From positions 1,054,001 to 1,118,000 of the forward strand of contig NZ_CP132294.1 of assembly GCF_030734285.1 (NCBI RefSeq): a DNA stretch of 64,000 nucleotides. The letters run 5' to 3'. Source of the DNA: Natronococcus sp. AD-5 (GTDB lineage: Archaea; Halobacteriota; Halobacteria; Halobacteriales; Natrialbaceae). The notes under the pieces are model-generated. The model was not told the origin of the DNA. It saw nothing but the letters and a program-made list of their open reading frames with translations, and did not search any database. Both the position numbers and the translations under genes were made by a program. Positions 8,527-17,360 of the stretch are shown in pieces (within the stretch, counting starts at the first letter, position 1; each line of letters begins with the position of its first letter).

Positions 8527-8568
8527 GAGCGGTGCGCCGTTTCGGGGTGCGAAGCGGGAACGACCGAT

Positions 8569-9024
8569 TCAATCGATGTCGATCGTGTGCGACTCTCCGG
8601 ACGGCTCGAGCTTGGGGAGGTGGATCGTCAGGACGCCGTTGTTGACCGTGGCGTGGACCCCCTCCGCGTCGACCGGTTCGGGAAGCCGAACCTGCCGGCT
8701 GAACGACTGTAGCTGCCGCTCGCGGCGGATGTAGCTGTCGTCCTCGTCGGATTCGGTTTCGCGCTCGCGCTCGCCGCTGACGAGCAGCGTCTCGCCGGAG
8801 AGGCTGCTGCTGAGATCGTCGGCCTCGTACCCCGGAACGTCGACGGTGACGACGAACTCGTCGTCGTGATCGGCGAGGTCGAGGCTCGTCGACTCCGCCC
8901 CGAAGTCGAACTGACCCTCGCCGCCGGTCTCCACCTCCCACGTCCGGGCGGCGTCGCCGAACTGGCGGTTCAATCGGTTGAACAGTTCCTCGAGACTCTC
9001 GAACGGGTTTCGTCGGTCGGCCAT
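8569..9024 (-). CDS. Hsp20 / alpha-crystallin small heat-shock protein
   Basis: 151 residues. The N-terminal region (FESLEELFNRLNRQFGDAAR) is the usual amphipathic oligomerisation arm. The alpha-crystallin domain runs from about residue 45 (SLDLADHDDEFVVTVDVPGY) to GVLTIHLPK near 138. It ends with a short polar tail. These ATP-independent chaperones hold unfolding proteins in solution. A purine-rich GGGGAGGA precedes the ATG by about 6 nt. It is convergent with the DHH gene and divergent from the DJ-1-like gene. Confidence 0.9.
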   Translation of the reverse strand: MADRRNPFESLEELFNRLNRQFGDAARTWEVETGGEGQFDFGAESTSLDLADHDDEFVVTVDVPGYEADDLSSSLSGETLLVSGERERETESDEDDSYIRRERQLQSFSRQVRLPEPVDAEGVHATVNNGVLTIHLPKLEPSGESHTIDID

Positions 9025-9174
9025 GGTTCCTCCCCTGTTCCTACGGCTCGAATCTGGAAAAAGCCATGCGTCGGCGTCTGGACGGTCAGCGAGCCGGACA
9101 GGTCATTGGTCGAAGTTGCGGCAGAATCGAGGGATGGGCTGGTCGTTTTTAGGCTCCCGACCGTAGTCCGATCC

Positions 9175-9855
9175 ATGACGAAAGCACTGTTCGTCGTCAG
9201 CGAGGAAGGCTACTGGGGCGAAGAATGCGTCGAACCGCTCGAGACGCTGTCGGACGCGGGCGTCGAGATCACGGTCGCGACGCCGTCGGGGAGTCCGCCG
9301 GAGATCGACGAACGGTCAGTCGACCCAGAGCAGGTCGGCGAGGAGACCGCCGAGCGCGTCCGGGAGGTCCACGAGAGCGACGAGCGGTTGAACGATCCGA
9401 TCCCGACCGCGCGGGCGGACGCCGAGGCCTACGACGCGATCGTCTTCCCCGGCGGTCACGGCACCGAGTGGGACGTCAACCAGGACAGCGACGCCCGACG
9501 GCTCCTCCGGGACATCGTCGAGGACGACGACGGGAAGGCGCTCGTCGTCTGTCACGCCGTCGGCCTCCTCGCGTTCGCCCGCGACAGCCAGGGCGCGTTC
9601 ATCGTCAACGGCCGCGACGTGACCGGCTTCCCCAACGAGTGGGAGGAAGACATCGTCGACGAGAACGACTGCATGCCGAGCGGCCGCAAGCTTCCCTACT
9701 GGGTCGCGAACGAGGTCGAGGCCGCCGGCGGCAACTGGGACGCCGAACTCGACGCCGACACGAGCGTCACCGTCGACGGCGACCTGATCACCGCCCGCGG
9801 CCCCGAATCCTCGAGCGCCGCGGCGGAGACGCTGCTCGAGGAGCTGGACGTCTAA
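9175..9855 (+). CDS. DJ-1/PfpI family class I glutamine amidotransferase-like protein
   Basis: 226 residues starting MTKALFVVSEEGYWGEEC. The nucleophile elbow is ALVVCHAVGLLAF (about residues 121-133) with Cys followed by His, and the conserved acid is probably a Glu in EEGYWGEE. The block YDAIVFPGGHGTEWDV is typical of the Hsp31/glyoxalase-III-like branch. Members act as chaperones, deglycases or glyoxalases in carbonyl and oxidative stress; the precise role is not decidable here. Start chosen at 9175 because upstream codons do not resemble the family. Confidence 0.87.
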   Translation: MTKALFVVSEEGYWGEECVEPLETLSDAGVEITVATPSGSPPEIDERSVDPEQVGEETAERVREVHESDERLNDPIPTARADAEAYDAIVFPGGHGTEWDVNQDSDARRLLRDIVEDDDGKALVVCHAVGLLAFARDSQGAFIVNGRDVTGFPNEWEEDIVDENDCMPSGRKLPYWVANEVEAAGGNWDAELDADTSVTVDGDLITARGPESSSAAAETLLEELDV

Positions 9856-9962
9856 TCGCCGAAATCGCACGCGAAAGCCGCTGATTCGGCCGGTATCGCT
9901 CGGCCGATTGACTCGGCGCTCCGAACCGGTTCTGTTTTCCCTACGCGTCGCCGAAACGAGGT

Positions 9963-10139
9963 GTGACCTCCGCCGAACCGTCCCCACTCGAGCAACCCGT
10001 TCGCCTCCGTAGCCGCAGTTACCGGATCACCGTCGACGACGGCCGGGACTCGTTTTTCGCCCTCAGCATCGAAGACGCCGCAAACGACGACGCGTGGCTC
10101 ATGTCGGATACCGTACTCGCGCTCGAAACGATGCGATAG
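9963..10139 (+). CDS. Small haloarchaeal protein, 58 residues
   Basis: A GTG-started frame of 58 residues (starts MTSAEPSPLEQ, ends DAWLMSDTVLALETMR). The pattern of a Tyr/Val-rich strand (SYRITVDDG) followed by a conserved-looking D-x-A-W-x-x-S-D-T near the C-terminus is one I associate with short uncharacterised haloarchaeal proteins (DUF7331-like). It is soluble, with no Cys. It fills most of an otherwise empty 380-nt gap. Confidence is moderate because of its size and GTG start. Confidence 0.5.
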   Translation: MTSAEPSPLEQPVRLRSRSYRITVDDGRDSFFALSIEDAANDDAWLMSDTVLALETMR

Positions 10140-10235
10140 CGTTTCACGGCGAGAGCGACGGTTTCGATCGCGGGCCGCGCGGGTGACCCCGTACTGAATC
10201 AGTCCCTTTTTACCCGATGCCGGGGAACTGCCACT

Positions 10236-10436
10236 ATGAGCTTCGAGGAAGACGATCGCGTCGTCCTGCACGACGAGCACAGCGAGTTCGACGGAGAGAC
10301 CGGCACCGTCTCCCAGACGATGGAGTCGATGTTCGGCGACGTCACCTACACCATCAGCTTCGAGGACGGCCAGGAGACCGGCGTCCCCGAAGACGCCCTC
10401 GAGGCGGCCGCCGACGCCGACGAAGACGAGGAATAA
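10236..10436 (+). CDS. Small acidic SH3-like protein (66 residues)
   Basis: Begins MSFEEDDRVVLHDEHSEFDG and contains GETGTVSQTMESMFGDVTYT, a pattern of short beta strands with a Gly-Thr turn like that of KOW/SH3-type small barrels. The tail is nearly all Asp, Glu and Ala. Such proteins occur widely in haloarchaea without known function. The ATG follows a purine-poor leader, so translation is probably leaderless or nearly so. It precedes the RNA-binding protein gene by 72 nt. Confidence 0.7.
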   Translation: MSFEEDDRVVLHDEHSEFDGETGTVSQTMESMFGDVTYTISFEDGQETGVPEDALEAAADADEDEE

Positions 10437-10508
10437 CCCGACCCAGGGTGGCCGATCGAGGCTATCCACCGACCGTTCCGACCCCGTACATCCGTACTGT
10501 ACCCGCAG

Positions 10509-10952
10509 ATGCCACAGATCCCGCTTCACTACGTCGATTTGCGCGCGTTCTGCTACGCCACCGAGGACGAGAAGCGCGTCGAGGAGGCGCTTCGCACGCT
10601 CCTGCCCGAGGAGTTCGAGATCGAACGCGTCGAGAGCGAGGGCCACTACGGCGACCGCATCCTCGTCCTCTCGGCGCGCGTCGAGAACGCCGACGACGTC
10701 CGCCACGTCCTCTCGCGACTCGCCGACCTCGAGTCGCTCGATACCCTCCTGGGGGAACTCGACGACCGCGTCACCGAGAACACCGAACTCTTCCTGCGAC
10801 TCGACAAGCAGGCCGCCTTCGAGGGCGAGATCCGACTCGGTAACGGCATCACGTTCCGCGCGAAGGTCGAGGCTTACCCCGCGAAAAAGGAGCAAGCCGT
10901 CGAGAACGCGCGGGACGTCCTCGAGCGACTGCGCGACGAGACCGAACCCTGA
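10509..10952 (+). CDS. RNA-binding protein of the COG1325 / archaeal exosome-associated type
   Basis: A 147-residue protein, with MPQIPLHYVDLRAFCYATED at the N-terminus and FLRLDKQAAFEGEIRLGNGI in the centre. These match the archaeal family annotated as RNA-binding protein or predicted exosome subunit (COG1325), an alpha/beta protein found across archaea. Its task in RNA processing is not established. It stands 47 nt ahead of the YcaO gene on the same strand and may be co-transcribed. Confidence 0.75.
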   Translation: MPQIPLHYVDLRAFCYATEDEKRVEEALRTLLPEEFEIERVESEGHYGDRILVLSARVENADDVRHVLSRLADLESLDTLLGELDDRVTENTELFLRLDKQAAFEGEIRLGNGITFRAKVEAYPAKKEQAVENARDVLERLRDETEP

Positions 10953-10999
10953 TCTCCGCCGAGCGCGGCGCTTTTCACCTCCGCCCGTAACCTTCGGGT

Positions 11000-12745
11000 A
11001 TGCACGTTCACGTCGTCGGTGACGACCCCGTCCGCGACGCCGTCGCTACCGCGCTCGAAGACGTCGACGTCGACGTTCGAGGTGCGACGCCCGAGGATCT
11101 CGAATCGGCCCGCTTCGCCGTCGTGAGCGACGTCGCCGGCGCGACGACGTTCGACCGGGCGAACGACGCCGCTCGAGCGGGGAACACGCCCTGGATCGCC
11201 GTCGAAATCGGCGGCGTCGGCGGCCACCCCCTCGACAGAGTTGACGCCTCCGTGTCGGGGTTCGCCCCTGCCGCGGGCTGTTTCGACTGTCTCCGCGCTC
11301 GCGTCGAATCGCACCTCGAGGAGGACGAAACCGGCGACGAGCCGAAGGCGGATCGCAGCGCGGCCCGCTTCGCCGGCGCGCTCGCCGGTCGCGAGTGCGT
11401 GCGCGTCTTCTCCGGGGAGGAGCGTTCGGTAATCGGCCACGTCGTCGAGATCCCTCACAATCGGCGGCGGATCCTCCCGGTTCCGGGCTGTGACTGCGGG
11501 GACGGCGAGCGAGACCGGACGCTCGAGCGCGACGACGACGCCTTCGACCTCGCAACCGCCGTCGAGCACGCCGACCAAGCTATCGACGACCGGGTCGGTA
11601 TCGTCGGAAGCATCGGCGAGGTCGAGTCGTTCCCCGCGCCGTACTATCTCGCGACGACGGCCGACACGTCGGGGCACAGCGACGCCAGCGCGCCGACGCA
11701 GGCCGCCGGCGTCGACCCGGACTGGAACGCGGCGCTCATGAAAGCCGTCGGCGAGGGGCTCGAGCGCTACTGCGCCGGCGTCTACCGGGACGACGAGTTC
11801 GTCCGAGCGCGAGAGGCCGACCTCGAGCGCGCGGTCTCGCCGACCGATCTCGTCCGACCCGACGACGCCCCCGCCTACGATCCGAGCGAGGAACACCGGT
11901 GGGTCGAGGGCGAAAATCTCGAGACGGGCGAAACGACGCACTTGCCCGCCGCGGCGGTCCAGTTCCCACAGCCCGGCGAGCGGCTCGTCCCCGCGATCAC
12001 GACCGGCCTCGGCCTCGGCTCCTCGCCCGTCGACGCCCTGTTGCCGGGACTGACGGAGGTCCTCGAGCGGGACGCGACGATGCTCGCCTGGTACTCGACG
12101 TTCGATCCCCTCGGACTCGCCGTCGAGGACGAGACGTTCGCCGACCTCGAGCGCCGCGCCCGAAGCGAGGGGCTCACCGTGACGCCGATGCTGGTCACGC
12201 AGGATATCGACGTGCCGGTCGTCGCGGTGGCGGTTCACCGGGATCCGGACGCGACCGAGGACGATGCGTGGCCGGCGTTCGCGGCGGGATCGGCGGCGGC
12301 GCTCGACGCCACCGAGGCGACGACGTCGGCGCTGGCGGAGGCGCTGCAGAACTGGATGGAACTGCGCGGACTCGGACCCGAAGAAGCGGACGACGCCTCC
12401 GGCGCGATCGGCGAGTACGCGTCGTTCCCGGCGGCGGCGCGCGACTTCGTCAATGCGGAGCGGACGGTTCCCGCGGCGAGCGTCGGGCCGGACCCGACTC
12501 CGACGGGAGCCGGGGCGCTCGAGGAACTCGTCGAGCGGACGGCCGCCGTCGGACTGACGCCGTTCGCGGCGCGGCTGACGACGCGCGACGTCGAGCGACT
12601 CGGTTTCGAGGCCGTCCGGGTCGTCGTCCCGGGCGCCCAGCCGCTGTTCACCGGCGAACCGTTCTTCGGCGAGCGAGCCGAGCGGGTGCCGGACGACCTC
12701 GGGTTCGAGCCGCGGCTCGACCGTCCGTTCCACCCGTATCCGTAA
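11000..12745 (+). CDS. YcaO-domain protein with E1-like N-terminal region
   Basis: 581 residues. The N-terminal ~170 residues resemble the degenerate E1/ThiF-like partner domain of azoline cyclodehydratases, with Cys94, Cys97, Cys164 and Cys166 as a probable zinc site. The YcaO domain follows: KAVGEGLERYCAGVYRDDEF, GLGLGSSPVDALLPGLTEVL and ATTSALAEALQNWMELR provide the Glu-rich ATP/Mg site. It ends in RPFHPYP, a terminal proline-rich motif like the PxPxP tail of cyclodehydratases. YcaO enzymes activate peptide backbones with ATP to make azolines, thioamides or amidines. No precursor peptide, dehydrogenase or TfuA is nearby, so the substrate is unknown. Confidence 0.85.
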   Translation: MHVHVVGDDPVRDAVATALEDVDVDVRGATPEDLESARFAVVSDVAGATTFDRANDAARAGNTPWIAVEIGGVGGHPLDRVDASVSGFAPAAGCFDCLRARVESHLEEDETGDEPKADRSAARFAGALAGRECVRVFSGEERSVIGHVVEIPHNRRRILPVPGCDCGDGERDRTLERDDDAFDLATAVEHADQAIDDRVGIVGSIGEVESFPAPYYLATTADTSGHSDASAPTQAAGVDPDWNAALMKAVGEGLERYCAGVYRDDEFVRAREADLERAVSPTDLVRPDDAPAYDPSEEHRWVEGENLETGETTHLPAAAVQFPQPGERLVPAITTGLGLGSSPVDALLPGLTEVLERDATMLAWYSTFDPLGLAVEDETFADLERRARSEGLTVTPMLVTQDIDVPVVAVAVHRDPDATEDDAWPAFAAGSAAALDATEATTSALAEALQNWMELRGLGPEEADDASGAIGEYASFPAAARDFVNAERTVPAASVGPDPTPTGAGALEELVERTAAVGLTPFAARLTTRDVERLGFEAVRVVVPGAQPLFTGEPFFGERAERVPDDLGFEPRLDRPFHPYP

Positions 12746-12749
12746 CCGG

Positions 12750-13238
12750 TTACGACGCGTCTTCGCGGGCGTCCTCGTCGGTGTTCCCGGTTTCGTTCGG
12801 GGACACGTTCTCCTCTTCCTGTCGCTCCTCGGCCTCTTCTTCGTCCGTGATGACCTCGAGTTCGAGCTCGTCGTCGTGGATGGTAATCAGAATCAGCTGG
12901 CTCGTCTCGGTGATCGGGCTCGTTTCGACCAGGTCATCGGCGCCGTGGTCGTCACCGAACCGCCTCACGCGGAATCGCTGTTCGGATCCCCTGACGTGCG
13001 GGGCGCTCACTCGCTCGTCCGGGACGACCGTGTAGCTCTCCTCGTATGTCTTGCGCTCCGCGTCCCGGGCGCGGGCCTCGAGGTGGATGTTGTAGGGGCG
13101 CTCTCCGACGTTCGTGATCTCGATCGGGACCGGCTGCCGGAGGCCGCCCGTGAAGTGGTCCTCGACCGCCTCGACGCAGCCCGCGAGGCTCGCGACGGCG
13201 GCGACGCCGGCGGACTGCAGTACCGTACGGCGATTCAC
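12750..13238 (-). CDS. Tat-type lipoprotein of unknown function
   Basis: Start taken at GTG 13238, which gives the classic N-terminus MNRRTVLQSAGVAAVASLAG followed by Cys, i.e. a twin-arginine signal with lipobox LAGC. After the anchor comes one compact beta-rich domain (VPIEITNVGERPYNIHLEAR suggests an immunoglobulin-like fold) with a strongly acidic Glu-rich tail. About 162 residues. Likely held on the outer face of the membrane. Family not recognised. It is convergent with the YcaO gene. Confidence 0.75.
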   Translation of the reverse strand: MNRRTVLQSAGVAAVASLAGCVEAVEDHFTGGLRQPVPIEITNVGERPYNIHLEARARDAERKTYEESYTVVPDERVSAPHVRGSEQRFRVRRFGDDHGADDLVETSPITETSQLILITIHDDELELEVITDEEEAEERQEEENVSPNETGNTDEDAREDAS

Positions 13239-13538
13239 GGTCGACTTTCGGGGCCGAACGAACGTCAGTATTGCTGTTCCAGGTCGAACCGTTCGACGAT
13301 CGAGACCCGTGAGAGCACGTAACCCGGCGTTTCCCGATCGATCGTTCACATGTTAACAAGCACATTCTCGGCGATCTGTTGAGTGGTGTAGTATGATGAA
13401 TGGTACCAAAGATACGCGAGTCGATCGGCGAGACCCCGGTCTGGAAGGGGGCGCGGGGCACCGCCGGTCGAGTCGTGGGGCGATCGACGCAGGTGTGATC
13501 GAGGCGAAACGACGTTCGAACTCGAGGGGGAGAGAACG

Positions 13539-14039
13539 ATGGCCCGAAACGTGACGATGGGCGCGATCGGGGTGCTCTCGGTCGTCGCACTGGTCACGGC
13601 GAGTCTCGGCTGGTACAGGGTGTTCTCGTTCGTCGCCGCGGGAGTCATCCTCGCGGTGTTCGCCGTGGCGACGATCGAGCGGAGCGACGGCGACCCCGAC
13701 CTCGCCCCCTACACCGGGCTGATCGGGGCGCTGGCGGCGTTCTTCCTGCTCGGTCTCGGGGGAATCTGGCTGACGTGGGAGCCGGGAGCGACCGAGTACA
13801 GCTACGCCCTCGGCGTACCGATTCCGACGCTCATCTACTTCGGGTTCATCTGGTTGCTGCCGCTTACGGTGGCGATCTACTACTCGCTGATCTTCGACCG
13901 GGTCGCCGGCGAGGAGATCGTCGACGACATCCTCGAGGACGCACGCGAGGAACAGCAACGGACGTCGTTCCCGCTGGCACCCGAGCAACCGAAACGCGTC
14001 GCCGAAGCGACCGACGGGGGTGAGGTGAGCGATGAGTAA
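13539..14039 (+). CDS. Small membrane protein, probable partner of the symporter
   Basis: 166 residues with four hydrophobic segments: an N-terminal pair (GAIGVLSVVALVTASLG and VFSFVAAGVILAVFAVA), a third (TGLIGALAAFFLLGLGGIWL) and a fourth (LIYFGFIWLLPLTVAIYYSL), then a charged cytosolic tail of ~45 residues. It overlaps the following sodium:solute symporter gene by 8 nt. Small companion membrane proteins directly ahead of SSS-family symporters are known (for example YhdT with PanF), so an accessory role is inferred. GGGGGAGAG before the ATG may act as a ribosome binding site. Confidence 0.7.
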   Translation: MARNVTMGAIGVLSVVALVTASLGWYRVFSFVAAGVILAVFAVATIERSDGDPDLAPYTGLIGALAAFFLLGLGGIWLTWEPGATEYSYALGVPIPTLIYFGFIWLLPLTVAIYYSLIFDRVAGEEIVDDILEDAREEQQRTSFPLAPEQPKRVAEATDGGEVSDE

Positions 14040-15627
14040 TCTCGCCGATTTCCCCCCGTTCTTGCTCCAGGAGGAGGGCATTCCGGTCGCCGACGATCCC
14101 GTGATCATCGCGTTCGGGGCGGCGTACCTGCTGATCGTCGTCCTCATCGGCGCCTGGGGCTGGATGCGAACCGACACGACGAGCGACTTCCTGATCACGG
14201 GCAAGAGCATCGGGACGTGGGTGCTCGCGCTCACGGCGTTCTCGGTGATCCAGTCCGGGTTCGGCTTCGTCGGCGGGCCGGAACTGGTCTACTCGTTCGG
14301 CACCACCGCGCTGTGGATCTTCTTCACGGCGCCGCTCGGCTTCCTGCTGACGTGGGTCGTCCTCGCGAAGCGAATGCGCGTACTCGCCGACATCCGGAAC
14401 GTGTTGACGCTTCCCGACGCGATGTACGTTCGGTACGAGAGCGACTGGGTTCGGGGACTCAGCGGCGTCGCCGTCGCGCTCGGCGTCGTCGCCTATCTCG
14501 CGGTCAACCTGGCCGCGCTCCAGTACGTTATGCGCGCCATCTTCGGCATTCCGCTGCTCTGGGGGCTCTTCGGCGGTGGCCTGATCCTGCTGCTGTACAG
14601 CATGCTCGGCGGGATGATCGCCGGCGTCTGGACGGACTTCCTGCAGGCGATCACGATGATCGTCGGCGCCGCGTTCGTCTTCGTCTACGCGATGTCGTTC
14701 GGCGGCGGGATGGCGAACATCTCGCAGAACCTGGCGAGCGCGGATCCGAACCTCATCTCGCCGTTCGGGGCGATGGGCACCGCGACCACGGCCGTCTTCG
14801 TCGGCATCTCGTGGTGGATCCTGTTCTCCGTCGGCGCGGCCGGACAGCCCCACCTGATCACGAAGTTCTACATGAGCCGCGACATGACGATCCTGAAGTG
14901 GGGCGCACCTATCGCCGCCATCTCCTACGCCATCTCGAGCCTGATCGCGTTCTCCGCCGGGCTGTCGATGCGAGCGATGGTCGAGGCCGGTCAGCGACAG
15001 GAGACGTTTGCTCCCTCGGAGGTCGGTCCCGTCTTCGTCCTCGATCACACGGGGAGCGTCATCGCCGGGCTGATCCTCGCGGCGCTGCTCGCGGCGATCA
15101 TGTCGACGAGCGACTCGTTCCTCAACATCGGCGCAGCGGCCATTTCGCGGGACATTCCGCGCGCGATGGGACGCCCCATTACGGACGACAAGACCGAACT
15201 CCGCGTGACTCAGGCCGCACTCGCGACGCTGACGGTCCTGTCGACGATCGTCGTCTTCTACTCGCAGGCACTCGTCGGCATCCTGGGGGCGATCAGCTGG
15301 GGCTTCTTCGCCGCCGCGTTCGTTCCCGTCGTCGTCCTCGGGCTGAACTGGAAAGGGGCGACGAAGGAGGGCGCGATCGCCTCGCTCGTCGTCGGGATGG
15401 CGTTCAACATCGTGTACAACGTTCCAGCCGAGATGGCGGAGGCCCTCGAAGCCGGCTGGGCCCAGTCGCTCAACGAGACCGTCATGGCGACCTATCCGTT
15501 CGCGGAAGCGATGCCGGTCGAAGCGGTCGCGTTGCTGGTCGCGATGATCGCGTTCGTCTTCGTCTCGATCGCGACGCAGGACGGTCAGGACCTTCCGGCC
15601 GATCTGCACCCCCTGTTCGAGCGATGA
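14032..15627 (+). CDS. Sodium:solute symporter (SSS/PutP family)
   Basis: 531 residues and about 13 membrane segments. Family marks: TTSDFLITGKSIGTWVLALT after the first helix (the S-D-F-x-x-x-G/A-x-R-like start), GLSMRAM, and the helix AALLAAIMSTSDSFLNIGAA, which contains the sodium-site Ser/Thr residues. Imports a solute with Na+; proline, pantothenate, acetate or other organic acids are all possible. It overlaps both the small membrane protein before it and the 155-residue gene after it, forming a tight three-gene operon. Confidence 0.9.
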   Translation: MSNLADFPPFLLQEEGIPVADDPVIIAFGAAYLLIVVLIGAWGWMRTDTTSDFLITGKSIGTWVLALTAFSVIQSGFGFVGGPELVYSFGTTALWIFFTAPLGFLLTWVVLAKRMRVLADIRNVLTLPDAMYVRYESDWVRGLSGVAVALGVVAYLAVNLAALQYVMRAIFGIPLLWGLFGGGLILLLYSMLGGMIAGVWTDFLQAITMIVGAAFVFVYAMSFGGGMANISQNLASADPNLISPFGAMGTATTAVFVGISWWILFSVGAAGQPHLITKFYMSRDMTILKWGAPIAAISYAISSLIAFSAGLSMRAMVEAGQRQETFAPSEVGPVFVLDHTGSVIAGLILAALLAAIMSTSDSFLNIGAAAISRDIPRAMGRPITDDKTELRVTQAALATLTVLSTIVVFYSQALVGILGAISWGFFAAAFVPVVVLGLNWKGATKEGAIASLVVGMAFNIVYNVPAEMAEALEAGWAQSLNETVMATYPFAEAMPVEAVALLVAMIAFVFVSIATQDGQDLPADLHPLFER

Positions 15628-16091
15628 TGACCGCCACCGAAGAACCGATCGCCCGCTTCACGCGATGGCTCCGCCAGCGCCCGAACTCGATCGAGTTCTG
15701 GGAACTGGTGCTCACCGACGAGCGACTCGTCTGGTGTTACGTCGGCCAGTCCTACCGGTCGATGCTGTTGCGGGCCGACATGGGGGAGCGCGATCGGGCC
15801 ATCGTCGCGGACAGTCGCCTCGAGGAGGTCGAGGGACTCGCTGAACAGAACTTCTCGGTCCCGCTCGAGAACCTCGAGTCGATTCGCCACGTCGAGGGGA
15901 CGCGGTTTCGCCGCGCGAAACTCGAGATCGAGTGGAGAGACGAGGACGAGTCCCGGTACGGCGGGAGGATGACGCTGGTCAGCACCAGCGAGGCCGATCC
16001 GCAGGCGGAGGCCGTTGCCGCACTCGAGGACGATCCGCGCCTCGAGCACGTGGACCTCGAGCTCGAAACGCGGCGCTGGCCGTTCTTTTGA
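15624..16091 (+). CDS. Soluble protein with a PH-like look, in the symporter operon
   Basis: 155 residues; the ATG at 15624 overlaps the symporter stop codon (ATGA). It has no membrane segment. Repeated strand patterns such as EFWELVLTDERLVWCYVG and FSVPLENLESIRHVEGTRFR suggest a small beta-barrel of the PH/GRAM sort, with the last part FRRAKLEIEW and TLVSTSEADP also beta-like. The family is not recognised with certainty. The strict overlap argues it works with the symporter, perhaps as a cytosolic regulator. Confidence 0.65.
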   Translation: MMTATEEPIARFTRWLRQRPNSIEFWELVLTDERLVWCYVGQSYRSMLLRADMGERDRAIVADSRLEEVEGLAEQNFSVPLENLESIRHVEGTRFRRAKLEIEWRDEDESRYGGRMTLVSTSEADPQAEAVAALEDDPRLEHVDLELETRRWPFF

Positions 16092-16319
16092 GCCGGCTCT
16101 GACTCCCCCGCTGAATCGAGCGGAAGATCGGCAGTCGCGTTATACTCCCGTCTTCGTCGAAACGCCCTCCGTAGTCGGACGGTGATCGCTTTTCCACAGC
16201 TCTCGCGGATTGCGGCCGTCTTCGATCGCGCATCCGTCGCCGCTGTACTACTTCTCCCGAGGACGACCGTGCTGTCCGGACCCGGTTCAGCTCTACCGAC
16301 GGACGGTAGACGACGGCGT

Positions 16320-17099
16320 TCAGCGATCTTTCCGACCCCAGCCGAACGCGGTCCACCCGCCGTCGGCAGTAAGCACTTCTCCGGTGACGAAGTTGTCTCC
16401 CGAAGCGAGGAACTCGACGCAGTTCGCAACTTCCTCCGGCGTCCCGAACCGATCGAGCGGCGTCCGATCCCTGATATCCTGTCGATCGAATCCGGTATCG
16501 TCTTGCGCCTGTTCGACCATTTCGGTCATGATATACCCCGGTGCGAGAGCGTTCACGTAGATATCGTGCTCCGCCCACTCGACGGCGAGACACCGAGTGA
16601 GGTTGTTAACGCCCCCTTTCGTCGTGTTGTACGGAGTTCGATCCTGCTGTCCCATGCTCCCCATCATACTCGAAATATTAACGATATTACCGCCGTCTCC
16701 CTGTTCGATCATTTGGGCTCCGGCCGCTTGTGCGCAGAAGAAGACGCCCGTTAAGTTCACGTCGACGACCTGTTGCCAGTCCTCGGGTGCCATCTCCTCT
16801 GCAGGACCGCGGATGTTAACACCTGCGTTGTTTACCAGCACGTCGAGACGGCCGAAGCGGTCGACGGTTTCGTCGATCACGTTTTCGACGGACGACTTTT
16901 CACTCACGTCGACCTCGACCGCGTGCGCTGCGCCGCCGTCTTCTTCGACTTCCTCGACGACTCGTTCGCAATCGCTCAGCGATCGCGAACAGATAACGAC
17001 GTTATCGCCGCTCTCCGCGAACCGATTCGCGATGCGCTTTCCTAATCCCCTGGTCGAACCGGTAACGATCACCGTTCGGGTATCCGAACTGTTAGGCAT
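16320..17099 (-). CDS. Short-chain dehydrogenase/reductase (SDR)
   Basis: 259 residues from ATG 17099. It has the NAD(P) motif VTGSTRGLGKR near residues 12-22, the NNAG strand (LVNNAGVNIRGP), the catalytic Ser in VNISSMMGS and the Y-x-x-x-K pair in PYNTTKGGVNN. The C-terminus GEVLTADGGWTAFGWG is typical of FabG-like and glucose/3-ketoacyl reductases. Substrate unknown. An open frame continues far upstream of this start but is not protein-like. The DNA looks slightly AT-richer than its neighbours. Confidence 0.88.
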   Translation of the reverse strand: MPNSSDTRTVIVTGSTRGLGKRIANRFAESGDNVVICSRSLSDCERVVEEVEEDGGAAHAVEVDVSEKSSVENVIDETVDRFGRLDVLVNNAGVNIRGPAEEMAPEDWQQVVDVNLTGVFFCAQAAGAQMIEQGDGGNIVNISSMMGSMGQQDRTPYNTTKGGVNNLTRCLAVEWAEHDIYVNALAPGYIMTEMVEQAQDDTGFDRQDIRDRTPLDRFGTPEEVANCVEFLASGDNFVTGEVLTADGGWTAFGWGRKDR

Positions 17100-17360
17100 C
17101 CGTAGCTGGTTTCCTCTCCGCAGCGAACTTAATCGTTCGCATCGAAAAATAAACACAGATACTGTAAGTATCGTGAACATTTTAGCACGTCCGTCTTTCG
17201 CCTCCGTGACGGACGAGATCGACCGAGCGTTCGAGAGGGGTGTCAGGTGACGAAACGGCGGTGACGCCGCAACCGATGACCTCGAGGCCGGTTTCGCTCC
17301 GCCGCGGCGATCGTCCGACGGCGGTAGTTCTTTCGCGATACCTGTCGACACGTACCACGA

